Assembly (NCBI RefSeq): GCF_020379485.1
Contig: NC_063438.1
Location: 2,914,001 to 2,978,000 of the forward strand
Source: Brassica napus
Taxonomy: Eukaryota > Streptophyta > Magnoliopsida > Brassicales > Brassicaceae
Direction: 5' to 3'
Length of the DNA stretch: 64,000 nt
Part shown: in pieces, positions 45,443 to 57,697 of the stretch
Layout: every line of letters starts with the position of its first letter
Position numbering within the stretch: the stretch's first letter is position 1
Position numbers and translations under genes: made by a program
Notes under the pieces: model-generated
The model's input: the letters and a program-made list of their open reading frames with translations, nothing else
Told to the model about the DNA's origin: nothing
The model's database searches: none

Positions 45443-48400
45443 ATGAATTTCAGCGGGTTTCTCCATCACGACGACGATAAAACCCCCGGCGGCGAAACCG
45501 TCGGTGGTGGAAACCATTTCTTTTCACCAGCCGCCGCTATGTCCGGTGGTCCAGTTCAGTTCTCTTCTCCTCGTCTCTCTCTTGGCCTTGTATGTTATCA
45601 ACTTCTTTCCCTTTGATTATTTATATTTTTAATGTTTTTCTTTTGGTCGTGTGAAACGTTTTTTTTTTTTTGTCTCCGACAGCAAACAAATGTAGAAAAC
45701 AACGGAGGAGAAGTGGGCAGAACCGGCGAGAGCTTCGAGGTGAGTGTTACTCGGAGAAGTCCAGAGAGTAGATCTGGAAGCGATAACGTCGAAGCACTTT
45801 CCGGCGAGGATGACTTAGACGCTTCTGATAGACCTTTAAAGAAGAAGAAACGTTACCACCGACATACTCCACATCAAATACAAGAACTCGAATCGTAATA
45901 ACAATTATAATATTATCCATTAAACTCTTTAATTTAATAAACTAACTCTAGTATTAAATTCTTTAATCTAAATTTAAACCTTTGATTTTTTTTTAGGGTT
46001 TTCAAGGAGTGTCCTCATCCCGATGAGAAGCAACGGCTAGATCTTAGCCGTCGGCTTAACTTGGATACTCGCCAAGTCAAGTTCTGGTTCCAAAACCGCC
46101 GTACTCAAATGAAGGTTATCTTCATCTTCTTGAATACTTTTTATAGTAGTTCTTTAATTAAATGTTTGTACTTTCTCTTCATACTTTCTTGTTTTAGTAA
46201 GTATAAATGTTCTTTCCCTTTTTTTTTGTTCCGGTAGACGCAAATTGAGCGACATGAAAACTCTTTATTGAGACAAGAGAACGATAAGCTCCGAGCTGAG
46301 AACATGTCGGTGCGGGAAGCCATGAGGAATCCTATGTGCGGTCACTGCGGTGCCTCCGCTGTTCTTGGAGAGATCTCTCTTGAAGAGCATCAGTTAAGAA
46401 TCGAGAACTCACGTCTCAAAGATGAGCTGGACCGTTTATGTGCCTTAGCCGGAAAATTCATTAACCGGTCCGATGACGCCGGTTCACATCAGTTACCAAA
46501 CTCTACGCTCAAACTCGGTGTCGGTTCAAGAAATGTTGATGCTGGTGGTGGTTTTACACTACTCCATCCTGTATTCGAGATTCCATCATCTCATTTCTAC
46601 TCCGGTTTAAATGCTCCGGTTAACCGTACCGGTACGGATATTTCTGCCGGAGGAGTCGACGAGAAGTCATTGTATCTGGAATTAGCTGTTTCCGCTATGG
46701 ACGAGCTAGTGAAAATGGCGCAAACAAGTGAGCCACTTTGGATCCAAAGCTCGAAAGGCAAACGTGAGATGCTGAACCGGGAAGAATATGACAAAAGTTT
46801 CAGACCTTGCCTCGGGCCTAAACCGGGCGGGTTTGTCTCGGAAGCTTCGAAAGAAGTAGGAATGGTTATCATTAATAGCTTAGCCCTCGTTGAAACCTTA
46901 ATGGACTCGGTTAGTATAGTACGCTTTTAATAAGTAACGATGTATTTACTAAAAGGTTCTTACAATGATAGTTGGTTTTGTAGGAACGATGGGCGGAGAT
47001 GTTTCCATGTATGATTGCAAAAAATTCGACTATAGAAATCATCTCTAGTGGTATGGGAGGGACAAGAAACGGTGCTATTCATCTGGTAACTACGTATATA
47101 TATTGCATACATACTCAATTTGATACATTCTATAGTTTTCTTTTATTAATATGGATCGGGTTGTTTTTTGTGTAGATGCAAGCTGAGCTTCAGTTGCTAT
47201 CACCGCTAGTGCCGGTTCGTCAAGTGACTTTCTTAAGGTTCTGTAAACAACACGCAGAAGGTGTTTGGGCAGTCGTGGATGTCTCTGTGGATAGGATAAG
47301 CGAAAGAGGCGGTGCAGCCTCAGCTAGGTCTTCTCTGAGCTGTAGAAGGCTACCGTCTGGTTGCCTTGTCCATGACATGCCCAATGGCTACTCTAAGGTA
47401 TTTTTAGGTCTTTCCATTGATGTTTGATTTGTTCTCAACTTTTCACATAATTGTTAACTGGTTACTGACTACTCTACAAAACGCTTCTCCCTAAATTGTT
47501 TTTTTTTTTTTGTAAAAAACTTCTATACATTAATATTCATGTAATGCTGGAAAATTCACCTTTATTTTATTGATATAATCATCTATAAATCTATATAATC
47601 TAATGTTTTCTTGTTCACGTCATTTTCTTGGTAGATTTCTTAAATTTATTTTTCTATATATTAATTTTTCAAGTACAAAGAAAAGTAACATTTTTCATTA
47701 TAATTTTTTGATAGTCACGGTCATAAAGTTTAGTCATCTCCTCATAGGTAACATGGATTGACCACACCGAGTATGACGAGACCAACATCCACCATTCGTA
47801 CCGTCCATTAGTCAGCTCGGGTCTGGCCTTCGGCTCCAAACGGTGGGTATCCGCTCTGCAACGACAATGTGAAAGCCTCGCCATCCTCATGTCCTCAGCA
47901 ATACCCAACCGCAGCAAACCCACACGTAAGCTGCAAACCCTTCCTCTCCCAGTAGCGTTTTCAGTTTAGTGACTTGCACATAAGGATGTTAAATTTTACG
48001 GGGTCATAAGCGATTTTAGGATATCGTTAAAAAATAATAGACAAATTAGAAACCATACGATGTATGTATAATAAATCTTTTAAAATTTAGGGACATTAAT
48101 TGTCGAATGGTTCAACTGGTTGTACTCAGAATTGGTCCTGTTGACTTGTTTTTTTAATGCAAAATGCAGCAGCCATAAGCTCTATAGGGAAGAAGAGTAT
48201 GCTAAGGCTAGCACAAAGGATGACTGAGAATTTTTGTAGAGGCGTGTGCGCTTCTTCTTCACAGAAATGGAGTAAGCTTGACATTGGTAACATAGATGAA
48301 GACGTGAGGATCATGACTAGGAAGAACGTTAATGACTCCGGTGAACCACCGGGGATTCTTTTAAGCGCCGCCACCTCCGTGTGGGTCCCGGTTACACCGA

Positions 48401-49130
48401 GACGTCTCTTTGATTTTCTGAGAGATGAGCTTTTGAGATCGGAATGGGATATTTTATCCAACGGTGGACCTATGCAGGAGATTGCTAACATCTTCAAGGG
48501 CCAAGATTACTCTAACTCCGTCTCTCTCTTACGTTCCACTGTAAGTACATGCATGTGTCTGAAAAGGAACTGTGTGGTCATACGTATCTTGTCGTGATTG
48601 ATTGAAAAAGGACAAATCTAGAGTTTGGATGCATGCAGTGTCAGAAAATAAAAGTCAAAACCAATAAGACATTTGGGACCTTTACTGCATTATTATCTGC
48701 GGACTTTACCTTTTTACCCCTCAATATTGCAGAAACTGATATTCCCATTTCTGCCCCTCCTTTTTAAAAAAAATGTTTTTGTTTGGTGCAGGCTATGAAT
48801 GCGAGCCAGAGTAGTATGTTGATACTGCAAGAGACAAGCATAGATGCATCTGGGGCTGTAGTTGTATACGCGCCGGTTGATATCCCTGCGATGCATTCTG
48901 TGATGAACGGTGGAGATTCTGCTTACGTGGCTCTACTTCCTTCTGGGTTTGCTATACTCCCTGATGGTCAAGGGACGGAGGAAACCGGTTCGCTTCTAAC
49001 CGTGGCGTTTCAGATTTTGGTCAACTCTCTTCCCACGGCTAAGCTCAACGTGGAATCGATCGAGACCGTTAGTAATCTGATATCATGCACCGTTCAGAAA
49101 ATCAGAGCTGCTCTGAGATGCGAGAAATAG
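45443..49130 (+). CDS. HD-ZIP IV transcription factor, HDG1-like
   Basis: Nine exons: 45443-45589, 45683-45894, 45997-46114, 46238-46909, 46984-47085, 47176-47397, 47748-47925, 48170-48540, 48792-49130, joining to 786 residues. The homeodomain is about residues 103-160 ([10 protein letters not shown]... to [13 protein letters not shown]), followed by the split leucine zipper with the CGHCGA turn (about 162-230), START domain (about 290-520) and START-adjacent region to the end. The closest remembered protein is Arabidopsis HDG1 (At3g61150, 808 residues): same MNF-GFL start, [35 protein letters not shown] and the C-terminal [13 protein letters not shown]1 acts in the epidermis, restraining proliferation. 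It sits between PMT16-like and the RING gene, not where HDG1 is in Arabidopsis. Start chosen by homology; the in-frame ATG at 45407 adds 12 unsupported residues. Confidence 0.93.
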
Positions 49131-49627
49131 CTGAAGTGAAGTTATTATATAACTGGGCCTTTTGGAGTCAAGAACGAACCGGAGCGTGTGGTGTGGTCCG
49201 TTTTGATGGTTCGGGCATTGACTCACTGATTAGTATTGTGTGTACATTTTGGTGATTAGGCTAATGAGTCTGAAGAAACATTAAATGAAACAACGCTCTT
49301 TCTGTTAAAACTATCTATTACATTTACTTATCAAAAAAAATCTATTACACTATATTCTATTATTAGAATTATCTTTACTTGATCTATATAGTAAGATTTT
49401 TGTTGTTTCAAAATAGATGATGTTTTGATATTTTATGTTTTTTTTTATTTTATTGAAAACTGTATAACCAATTAGATGTTGTAGTCATTTTTGTAACTAG
49501 TTGGATGAGTTTTAAATTTTATTTTTAAAACTATTTTTTAGAAAAAAATAAATTTCTTAATTTTTGTGCACTAATTAATAACATCATGTATTGTGAAACG
49601 GTGAGAGTATTACTTTATGATGTCAAA

Positions 49628-49860
49628 GATGCATACAGTGCCGTCCTAAAATTTGATGTGGCCTAAAGCACAATAAAAATTGTGGCATTTTATATAAATA
49701 CTAATGGAAAATAGTACTATTACAAACAACACAAAAATGCTTAAAATCATTGAATATGACTGAATATGTAACATAAATGTGACCCTAAAATTTGCTATAT
49801 ATCTTGTGGCCTAAATCATGTGTTTTACTTGCCTTATGCGACGACGGGCCTGGACGCACA
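49628..49860. mobile_element. hAT-like MITE (49636-49852) with imperfect 8-bp TSD
   Basis: The left end CAGTGCCGTCCTAAA and the right end in reverse, CAGGCCCGTCGTC, are short inverted ends of the same type as the element at 23046. Flanks GATGCATA (49628-49635) and GACGCACA (49853-49860) agree at 6 of 8 positions. It is 217 bp, AT-rich inside and non-coding, with GTGGCCTAAA repeated near both ends. Confidence 0.7.
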
Positions 49861-50342
49861 GATTATGATTAGTATCGTGTGTGCATTTTATTGATTTTAA
49901 TAGTATGTAGTATAAAAATGTAAGAAGGGTTATTTTCAATGGTGGTGACCGAGCAAGACCCCCTGGGAGTGACGTGATGAAAAAGAAACCTAACCGATAA
50001 ATAAAAGCGATAGGTGCATTTGCTATAAATATATGCTCGACTTTAATTAGGAATATCTTATGAAACGCATGCAGCATTTAATGCTGTTTCTATTTGTCAT
50101 CGTACCCTTTCTTAATGAGGTTGGCAAGTGAGACGATGAAAGTACTGTATGAATTTACAACTACATGTGGCATATCTTTATGGTGAAATATGTTTCTTAT
50201 TATAAACTTTAGGATTAAGACAATAATCTTTTCAAACAAGAGGTCAAAGAATGTTTATTTTCCTGCTACTAAATTTGGAACTCGTAACGTTGAAAATGAA
50301 ACCCATTAATATGTTTAACTAGTGTGACCATTCTTTGATCTA

Positions 50343-50475
50343 TGGGCTCTAAATGGGCCCTTAATTCGTGTTTTAGTAACTTATTGGCAAGTTCACTGGC
50401 CGCGCAACTCTCAATATTTATTAATACTTCTTCATTATAGGCCCATCACTTGTATTAGCCCATTAACTGTGGGCC
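50343..50475. promoter_or_regulatory. Cluster of five site II (TGGGCY) motifs before the RING gene
   Basis: TGGGCT at 50343-50348, TGGGCC at 50354-50359, GGCCCA at 50440-50445, AGCCCA at 50457-50462 and TGGGCC at 50470-50475. All lie 165-300 bp upstream of the RING-H2 ATG. Such clusters usually mark broadly expressed genes. Confidence 0.55.
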
Positions 50476-50640
50476 ATGATGATTTAATATTTTTCGGACA
50501 GACGTTAATGGAACACGACATCTGTCGTTGTCACTATCTCATTCTCATCTGAAGAACCTCCGACATAAACTAAAAACATTATCTCTCGGTATAAGACCCA
50601 TTCAAACTCAAATCACTCGTCAAAGGTCCACCGTAAAATA

Positions 50641-52166
50641 ATGTATCCACCACCGATCCCTACCTCCTCCTCCTCCTCCTCTTCTCCGGCGACTGATGAC
50701 GCTTCCTCGCCGCTACTCAACCGAAACCGCCGTCCTTCGCAGCCGTTACGCGGCGCTGCGTCGCGGCTTCTCCGCCGCGCGAGCAGCCGCGGGATGATGC
50801 TCCGCGAGTCGTCGGTTCGAGTCCGCGAGACGGCGGCCGAGCAGATTGAGGAGAGGCAGAGCGAGTGGGCCTACTCTAAACCGGTTATAGTCTTGGACGT
50901 GCTGTGGAATCTAGCGTTCGTGTTCGTCACCGTGGGAGTCTCGTGGTTTAGCTCGGAGGAAGATCCTCGCGCTCCTCTTAGGTTCTGGATCGTTGGGTAT
51001 AATCTCCAGTGTTTGATTCATATCGCCTGTGTGATCGCTGAGTATCGCCGTCGTGAATCGAACCGAGATTTGGATTCCGGTTTAAGCTCGGTTCAAGGAT
51101 CTAGTGATGGTTATGGTGCTGAGATTGAATCTGGAAATAGGTAAGTAAAGGTTTATTCCTTTTATCCTCCTCAAAAATGAACTCTGTTTTTTTTCACTGA
51201 TGATGATTTTTTTACTGTAGTGTTGCTAAGCACATTGAATCAACGAATGCAATCTTCTCGTTCGTGTGGTGGGTCATTGGGTTTTATTGGGTCACTGCTG
51301 ATGCTGCGGAACTCGCTCAAAGCTCTCCTCAGCTCTACTGGTTTGTTTTGGAAACACACAAAACATGTTTAATCTACTTTGTTTGTGCGTTAGATTTTGG
51401 GGGTTTTTAGTAAAAATTTCAATAATTTTTTATTATTTTATTACAAATTTGAGGGCCTATGTTTATGTCTGAGTCGAATGTTTCATTTAGCTTTGTTCTG
51501 TTAGATGAATTATGGTTTTGTATCTGTGGTATGCAGGCTCTGTGTGGCGTTTCTTGCATTTGACGTTATCTTCGTAGTCCTGTGCGTTGCTGTTGCTTGT
51601 CTTATTGGTATTGCTGTCTGCTGCTGTTTGCCTTGCATCATTGCGGTTTTGTACGCATTGGCAGATCGGGTAAGAAGTCACAAAAGACCCGGTTTTATTT
51701 GTATATGGTAAGGTGCTTTTTTTTTCTGATGTGTTGTTGATGTTTCAGGAAGGCGCGTCTGATGAGGAGATTGAAAAGCTTCCCAAGTTCAAGTTTCTAA
51801 CGGTGAGAAACTCAGAGAAAGTGAATGGGGAGATAAGGGAAACTCGTGGAGGGATAATGACTCAGCTTGGTGTTGATTCTCCAAGTGAACGTGTGTTATC
51901 AAGTGACGAAGCTGTAAGTTAACTAGTCACAGTCCGAAATATAATTAGTTTTTTTTTTCTTTCTCTAATGGTACTTTGCCTTGGTTCAGGAATGTTGCAT
52001 TTGTCTGTGTGACTATGAAGATGGAACAGAGCTGAGAGAGCTTTCGTGTAGACATCATTTCCATGAAGCTTGCATTGACAAATGGCTACGCATCAACGCC
52101 ACTTGCCCTCTCTGCAAATTCAACATCCTGAAAACCGGTGAACAAAGTGGCGATGCTGCAGTATGA
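50641..52166 (+). CDS. Membrane-anchored RING-H2 E3 ubiquitin ligase-like protein
   Basis: Five exons: 50641-51140, 51221-51340, 51537-51669, 51749-51913, 51990-52166, joining to 364 residues. A Ser/Arg-rich N-terminus (with [14 protein letters not shown] near 36-50) is followed by hydrophobic segments at about 81-102, 113-135, 174-193 and a long double segment at about 207-247 including [18 protein letters not shown]. The RING-H2 domain is at the C-terminus (308-348): Cys308, Cys311, Cys326, His328, His331, Cys334, Cys345, Cys348, a complete C3H2C3 set with the Trp (KWL) expected for E2 contact. The architecture matches the Arabidopsis family that includes At3g61180 and At1g12760; I take it as the At3g61180 type because of its neighbours. 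Substrate unknown. A run of Ser codons (TCC) near residue 9-15 could be length-variable. Confidence 0.9.
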
Positions 52167-52951
52167 TCAAAGTTTCTCCACTCACCTTCATTAGATCGAT
52201 GGTGATCAATCGTTTCAACTCATGTCCATTGTTAAAGTTTAAGAGCTTAAAAAAAAAAAAAAAGTTTAAGAGCTTTAACACCCGAGACAGAGGATGTGGC
52301 TTGCTCTCTCTCTCTCTCTCTAATACTACTTTGTTGTGTAAATGCAGAAAGTAAATAGTTATATTACATAACTGTTGTTTTACATGTTGAAATTATTGTT
52401 ATATAGATTTTGAGGTTTTGCCGTGTGTGTTTGGAACAAACTAAGAGAGAAGTGGTCTTAATATGCACATGTGATATGTAAACGCCCACAAACTTCGACC
52501 AAACTGGTTGATCGAATAAACGTTTTTAATGCGTTGCCAAAAATTAATATTAGTGTTTTGTCATACAACCAAAAAGTATATTCGAGAAAGCACTAAAACC
52601 GATAATGATTTGATTCTTAGTGCAGATTGAACGCCTAACACTTAATCAGATGTTTGAATTGTTAATTAGACGGCTTAAAACTTACAAATTTATAACAACA
52701 TATAATATATACTCTATTAAATATTATAATTTTAAACTAGTATATTACTTATTATCATAAAATTAATTTACACTATAATATATTAGTTAACTTAATTTAT
52801 TAATAAATAATTATTATCATGAACTTATATTTTAAGCGTTTAAAAAGTAATTACTATAGTTTTGAAAGATTTACTGCATTAGATTTTTGATAAAAAAAAA
52901 AGATTTATTTAAACGGCCGCTTATTATGTATTTAGAACATTAATAAAATAA

Positions 52952-54272
52952 CTAGATTTCCACCCGCACAACCGTGCGGGTATATATTTTCACATTTATA
53001 TATATAGATATTTGTTTTACATAATTATTATATATTTTTAATGTTACTCACATATTTAAATGTTTGTATAATTATGCCAAATATAATAATTTTATAGTTT
53101 TCATGCTGTAAATTAAAATCATCACATATATATGTTGCTTATTATATATTTTTCTTATTGAATTTGCGTTTGATTACTAAACTAAAATTTTTAATACATG
53201 AAACAACACATAAAACAATTTTGTATTTAATTTATTATAATCATGATCCGTAATTCAAATCGCAATATTTTTAAGTAATGTTTATTAATTTTATATAATA
53301 AATTACTGTATATTAAAAAGTTTAAGATAAGTTAAATTTTTATACATGTATTATATTGTTTACTAATATTAACCCGTTCTACCAACATATTATATTTTTA
53401 GCATAAATATTTTATATTAATGAAAATAAAATATGTTAACTTATCAATTTAAAATAATTTTATCATATTTTTTTCAATATAACATTTATTTTAAAATGAT
53501 ATATATTATTATAAAATTCATAAAATATGATATAATCTTATTCTTTTAGTAATATTTCATTACTAATTGCAAAATTAGTTGAAAATATTTATATTCAATT
53601 TATGACAATTAAGATCTAATTATAATCTTTTTCAAGAGATTTGTTAGAATTTTTTTTTAAAAAAATTAAAAGATATAAAAGATATTATGATTAAAGTAGT
53701 TAAAAATATTATGTATATTAGCATTACTGATATACATTTAATATAAAATTTTAATGATAGTCCAAATAAAAATGTCATTCATAAAAAAATCATGATTTTT
53801 ATTTTATTAGAAAACAAATTTGAAAAAAATAAAATTAAAATAAATATTTATTTCTAACAAAATCTTTAAAAATTATTAGTAAATGTATTTGTGAAATTAA
53901 TTAATTTGATTTTATTTAAATTTTCGTTTATAAACCAAAACTGTTTGGTTTAATTCGTTAAATTAGAATCTTTTTTAGTTTCGTTAAATTTGGCAAAACT
54001 ATATTCTATTTTAATTTCTAATTATATTTTATGATAATTTAAATTAAAACTAACTAATTTTTGAAAGTAAATTTAAAAAGATTATAAGAAGATTTTAAAA
54101 AGATTTGTTAGAATATTTTAAATATATTCATTTGTATTTCAAATAAAAAGATAAAGATATTAAAAGATATAATAATGAACTTATGTTAAATATGATATTT
54201 TCTAGGAATGGTCCAAACTAAAAAAAAATCACACATGAAAAGAAGTCATGACTTCTGTTTTAATATATAAGA
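52952..54272 (-). mobile_element. Non-autonomous Helitron, 1321 bp
   Basis: On the minus strand the element begins TCTTATATATTAAAAC at 54272 and ends in CTAG at 52955-52952. A perfect 7-bp stem hairpin, CCCGCAC-GGTT-GTGCGGG, lies just upstream of the end (52963-52980). The flanking host bases are A (5') and T (3'), the A|T target of Helitrons. A TC start, a hairpin shortly before a CTRR end and no target duplication are the defining marks. The interior is extremely AT-rich with no ORF, so it depends on an autonomous partner. It lies between the RING and BAP2-like genes. Confidence 0.8.
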
Positions 54273-54429
54273 TACTATGATTAGTACGTTGATACTTAAT
54301 CAGATTGCTAATTACGACAAAAGCTTAAGAATGATAGTTTCCAGTCCATTATAACATATATATGATATATGTATCTTTAATTTTGAAAAGAAAACTCGAG
54401 AGAAAAGAGACCAGATCTTATGCAAAAAA

Positions 54430-54610
54430 GAAGAGAGAGAGCTCAGATGCGCACCAATCTCGCCTGTACATCAGACGTTAGAGATGAAATCCAATCCATC
54501 ATTATGCGCTTGTATCCTCACAGCTCCTCTTCCCCAGGATCCAACCCGGCGCATACATGATCAGCTAGAGGGTTCTCTAACCACTAGACTACTGATTGTT
54601 CTTGTTAACT
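54430..54610 (-). mobile_element. tRNA-derived SINE (internal Pol III promoter)
   Basis: On the minus strand TAGTCTAGTGG (54591-54581) fits the A-box TRGYNNARNNG, and GGGTTGGATCC (54547-54537) differs from a B-box GGGTTCGATCC at one base, about 45 bp downstream. The body then continues for about 100 bp of relatively GC-rich sequence to a T-rich tail near 54430. This is the layout of Brassicaceae SINEs. Exact ends and target duplication are not resolved. Confidence 0.6.
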
Positions 54611-54989
54611 GCTTACCAAAACAATGAGTGTCAAACATATTGTAGCGCAACAGGGAAGATCTAGTGTAACGTCTCATTGTTTATAAGAATCTCAAACAAA
54701 ACAGGTTTCGAAAATTCTTGAAAAAGTTTTCCTGTTAATTCAAATTTGCAAGATATGTCATAAGAAACAAGATTACTGTTCGATAAAACTAAGCTCATAA
54801 GACTTCAGATGTAAAATAGACCTTATTATTATTTCATATTTTCATAATTATACTTAAAATTTAGAAGAGTTCATGATTAATCAGACGTGTTTTTCACCTG
54901 AATCCCAATTTTGGAATAAATATGGCAAAACTATGAATGAAAATTTGTTCAGACAAACGTGTGAAAAACAAAAACCAAAAAGAAAAATA

Positions 54990-55595
54990 TTAAGACGACT
55001 GTTGATACGTACACCAAACAGGAACTCCTGTTACTTCACGACCGCCATAACCAGCGCCCACAGCCATTGAGGAAGATGTCTTTGGTCTCCACATTTGACC
55101 ATTCACCGCAGCCTGAGAACTACACGCTGCATAATCCCTCGTAGCCACCACCAAAGGAGATGGCGTAGAATATTTAATATTGTTACCGTCGGGTTTCACC
55201 ATTATCGACACGTTAATGATACCGCTTTTGTCACCATACTCGTCTCTCAACCTGTAACTCAAAAAGTTCAAATGCCCTTGAGGAGCAAATCCTCCCATGA
55301 AATCCGTCACCGGAATCTTCGCGAACCCAACGTTCTTATCGGCACCACCACTTGTACGATATAATACTTCAATGGAGAGAAACCTTACACTGCCGTTTAT
55401 AGGCATCTCCATCTCGATTTTATCTTTCCAAGTGGGACAACTCCCACCTGATTCATCAAGTTTACAAACCTTAGTCTTCTGATCTATTCTGACGATGCAG
55501 AATGTCTTTCTCTTCACCGGTTTTCTATCAACCTTGAGTCCTTCCGCTGAGATTAACTCTATCTCTAATGAATGTTTCATTGTTGAATATGCCAT
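54990..55595 (-). CDS. BAP2: BAP2-like C2-domain protein
   Basis: Single exon of 201 residues. The start at 55595 (MAYSTMKHSLEIE) matches the Arabidopsis BON1-associated proteins BAP1/BAP2; the longer frame to 55730 adds a non-homologous leader. The C2 domain spans about residues 7-125: LEIELISAEGLKV, FCIVRIDQ, a W..K central strand, SVRFLSIEVLYRT, VGFAKIPVTDFMGGFAPQGHLNFLSYRLRD and GIINVSIMVKPDG. The tail is Ser/Thr/Ala-rich. BAP proteins bind the copine BON1 at membranes and hold back cell death and defence. It is next to CPFTSY, as At2g45760 is next to At2g45770, which supports BAP2 over BAP1. A TATATATATA run lies about 15 bp upstream and could hold the TATA box. Confidence 0.88.
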   Translation of the reverse strand: MAYSTMKHSLEIELISAEGLKVDRKPVKRKTFCIVRIDQKTKVCKLDESGGSCPTWKDKIEMEMPINGSVRFLSIEVLYRTSGGADKNVGFAKIPVTDFMGGFAPQGHLNFLSYRLRDEYGDKSGIINVSIMVKPDGNNIKYSTPSPLVVATRDYAACSSQAAVNGQMWRPKTSSSMAVGAGYGGREVTGVPVWCTYQQSS

Positions 55596-55739
55596 GACTT
55601 TTGATGTTATGTATATATATATAAGTCCAATCCTGTGTAGAATAGGTTCCTTATCGTTTTGTTTTGTGAAGTGAATGAGAAGATAAACGTTCTTATATAT
55701 ATAGTCATACAGGTGTGGCAAATATCGCACGATTTTTTC

Positions 55740-57697
55740 CTAGGTTGTTTCCAGTCGCTTACGAGCTATTTGTATTCTTGTTTCTTGGAAATGTTCTAAT
55801 TGTTTATATTTTCTAGAACCGACCGTTGGAACAACATGAGAAGACAACTTTAAAAAAAAAAGAAAAAAAAAGACAACTTTAAATTACTTTTTGATGGGTA
55901 TATATTCTTATATTAAAATATATTTTCCCCAAAAGATTCTAAATATATGTTATGCATAAAATATAATCAATAATATTCCATTCTATGTATTGAGTTTAAT
56001 CAAATTAGTGGGATGAAAATTTAAATATGTACTTTTGATAAGTTTGATATGTTTTAAATTATAGATGGAGAGATATTAGGAAAAAAAAAGAGAGTAGAAT
56101 TGTAGAAATGGAGATAGTGTGACGTTGTTGATCAGATGGTTGATTTGAGGATACTTGGCGGTGGCCAGCGGCGTGCGCCATGTATTACATGTGTAAGTTG
56201 TTTAATGCTTTTACATAGCTACTTTAAAAAAATTTCCTTAAGTCTGAACTTTTTTTTGTCAACTAAGTCTGAACTATTATCATTGGTATTACTATTTCTT
56301 CGCAAGTATTTCGTTTTATATACGTTTTCAAATAAATGGGCGTGTCTACCCTTCAAATATTTCGTGGAATGTAAAAAAACTTTGAGAAAGTCTTTGGCTC
56401 TAGTTGGAGTCGTTGATACGGCACGTACCGTGCACTGAGTGATTAAGTTTTGACTTTTTATACAAGAAATTGTTAGGAGGTTGTGAACGAAATTACAGGT
56501 ATTTCTTGTTTATTTATGCCTAGACGTGGGTGACAGATGTTGTTGGTTGAGTAAACAGAAAAAAAAAGACCTTTAAAATTTAGGTATATGGGACTAGTAT
56601 AATCATTTGGTAGTCAGGAAACTCAAATTAAACTGTAAATACAATCACGTGTTCTTTTTCGTTTGAAGCTAATACATACTAATGAATTGAGACATTTAAA
56701 GAGGAATTAAACCCTCTCGTAACACGAAGAGCTGCAATGACTGCTGGATTTGGAGGAAGAACAACTTACCGTCCGAGAACACTATAGAGCCGCTTTCTCA
56801 CGTCTGCATGCGTATGTATGAATGATGCTTTATTTTGACATACCAGTTAACTAATAGTCTAATACAACTTATTATTATAATAGTTACGTGATTCAAGCAA
56901 ACCTTTCGTCAAAAAAAAAGTCACGTGATTCATCCATATTCAACTAGCCGATGTAGGTAATAGCTAGGGAAGGTATATAAACAGGTTTTTGACATGTACT
57001 GGCAGCAAGCACACACAATTAACTGCATGCACCTTTAGAATAAAACGGCATGCATGCAGATGTATTTTGTAACGACGCACGTAAGCATCGCGTGTTAAAC
57101 ATATATTGTGGAAACAAAAATCAGATTAACGCCTCTGATTCAACAGTTTAAAACTACCACGACGCGATCCGCCACTTACTTTTAATGTATTTTGCGACAT
57201 GGTCAAATATGTATATTATTATAAGACCACATCTGACCGCTAGGCCTGGCTTGCAGTGACAAGTAACCATTACAGATTGCTTCTGGAAATTTAATGGGTT
57301 TTGCCTCGTTATTTCATGGCACATGGATTAGGCACACTGATCAACTATATTGCACTTTCTTCTACAATTTTGTCGTGTTGACTTGATAGACGTAGTCATT
57401 TCTAAACCATTTTTGGTCTATTGCAGGAAGAGGACGGATTATACATTTACAAGTTAGTGCTAGTTTACGATAGCAAACGTTGTTTCTGCAAGTGCCAGTT
57501 CAAATGTTTAAAAATGAATATTTAACAAATAATTTTTAACGATAAACTATGTAAGATCTTTTTTCAAAAAAGAAAAACTATGTAAGATCTATTGTCGCAT
57601 TGCATACAAACAAGAAATCGCTATCGCAAGATCATGTGTTGAGAATCTGAATATATGATACAAATCATTAGTTTTAATATATATATATATATATATA
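55740..57697. other. Intergenic upstream of BAP2-like, no gene seen
   Basis: Mostly AT-rich. At 56970-57065 there is a TATATAAACA box-like string followed by a cluster of CATGCA (RY-type) motifs, promoter-like but with no gene following it. A (TA)n tract at 57677-57697 borders the large repeat element. Confidence 0.5.

Noticed and set aside
55596..55730. Upstream Met for the BAP2-like protein
   Set aside because: The leader is low-complexity Tyr/Ile sequence from promoter TATATA DNA; Met at 55595 begins the conserved protein.
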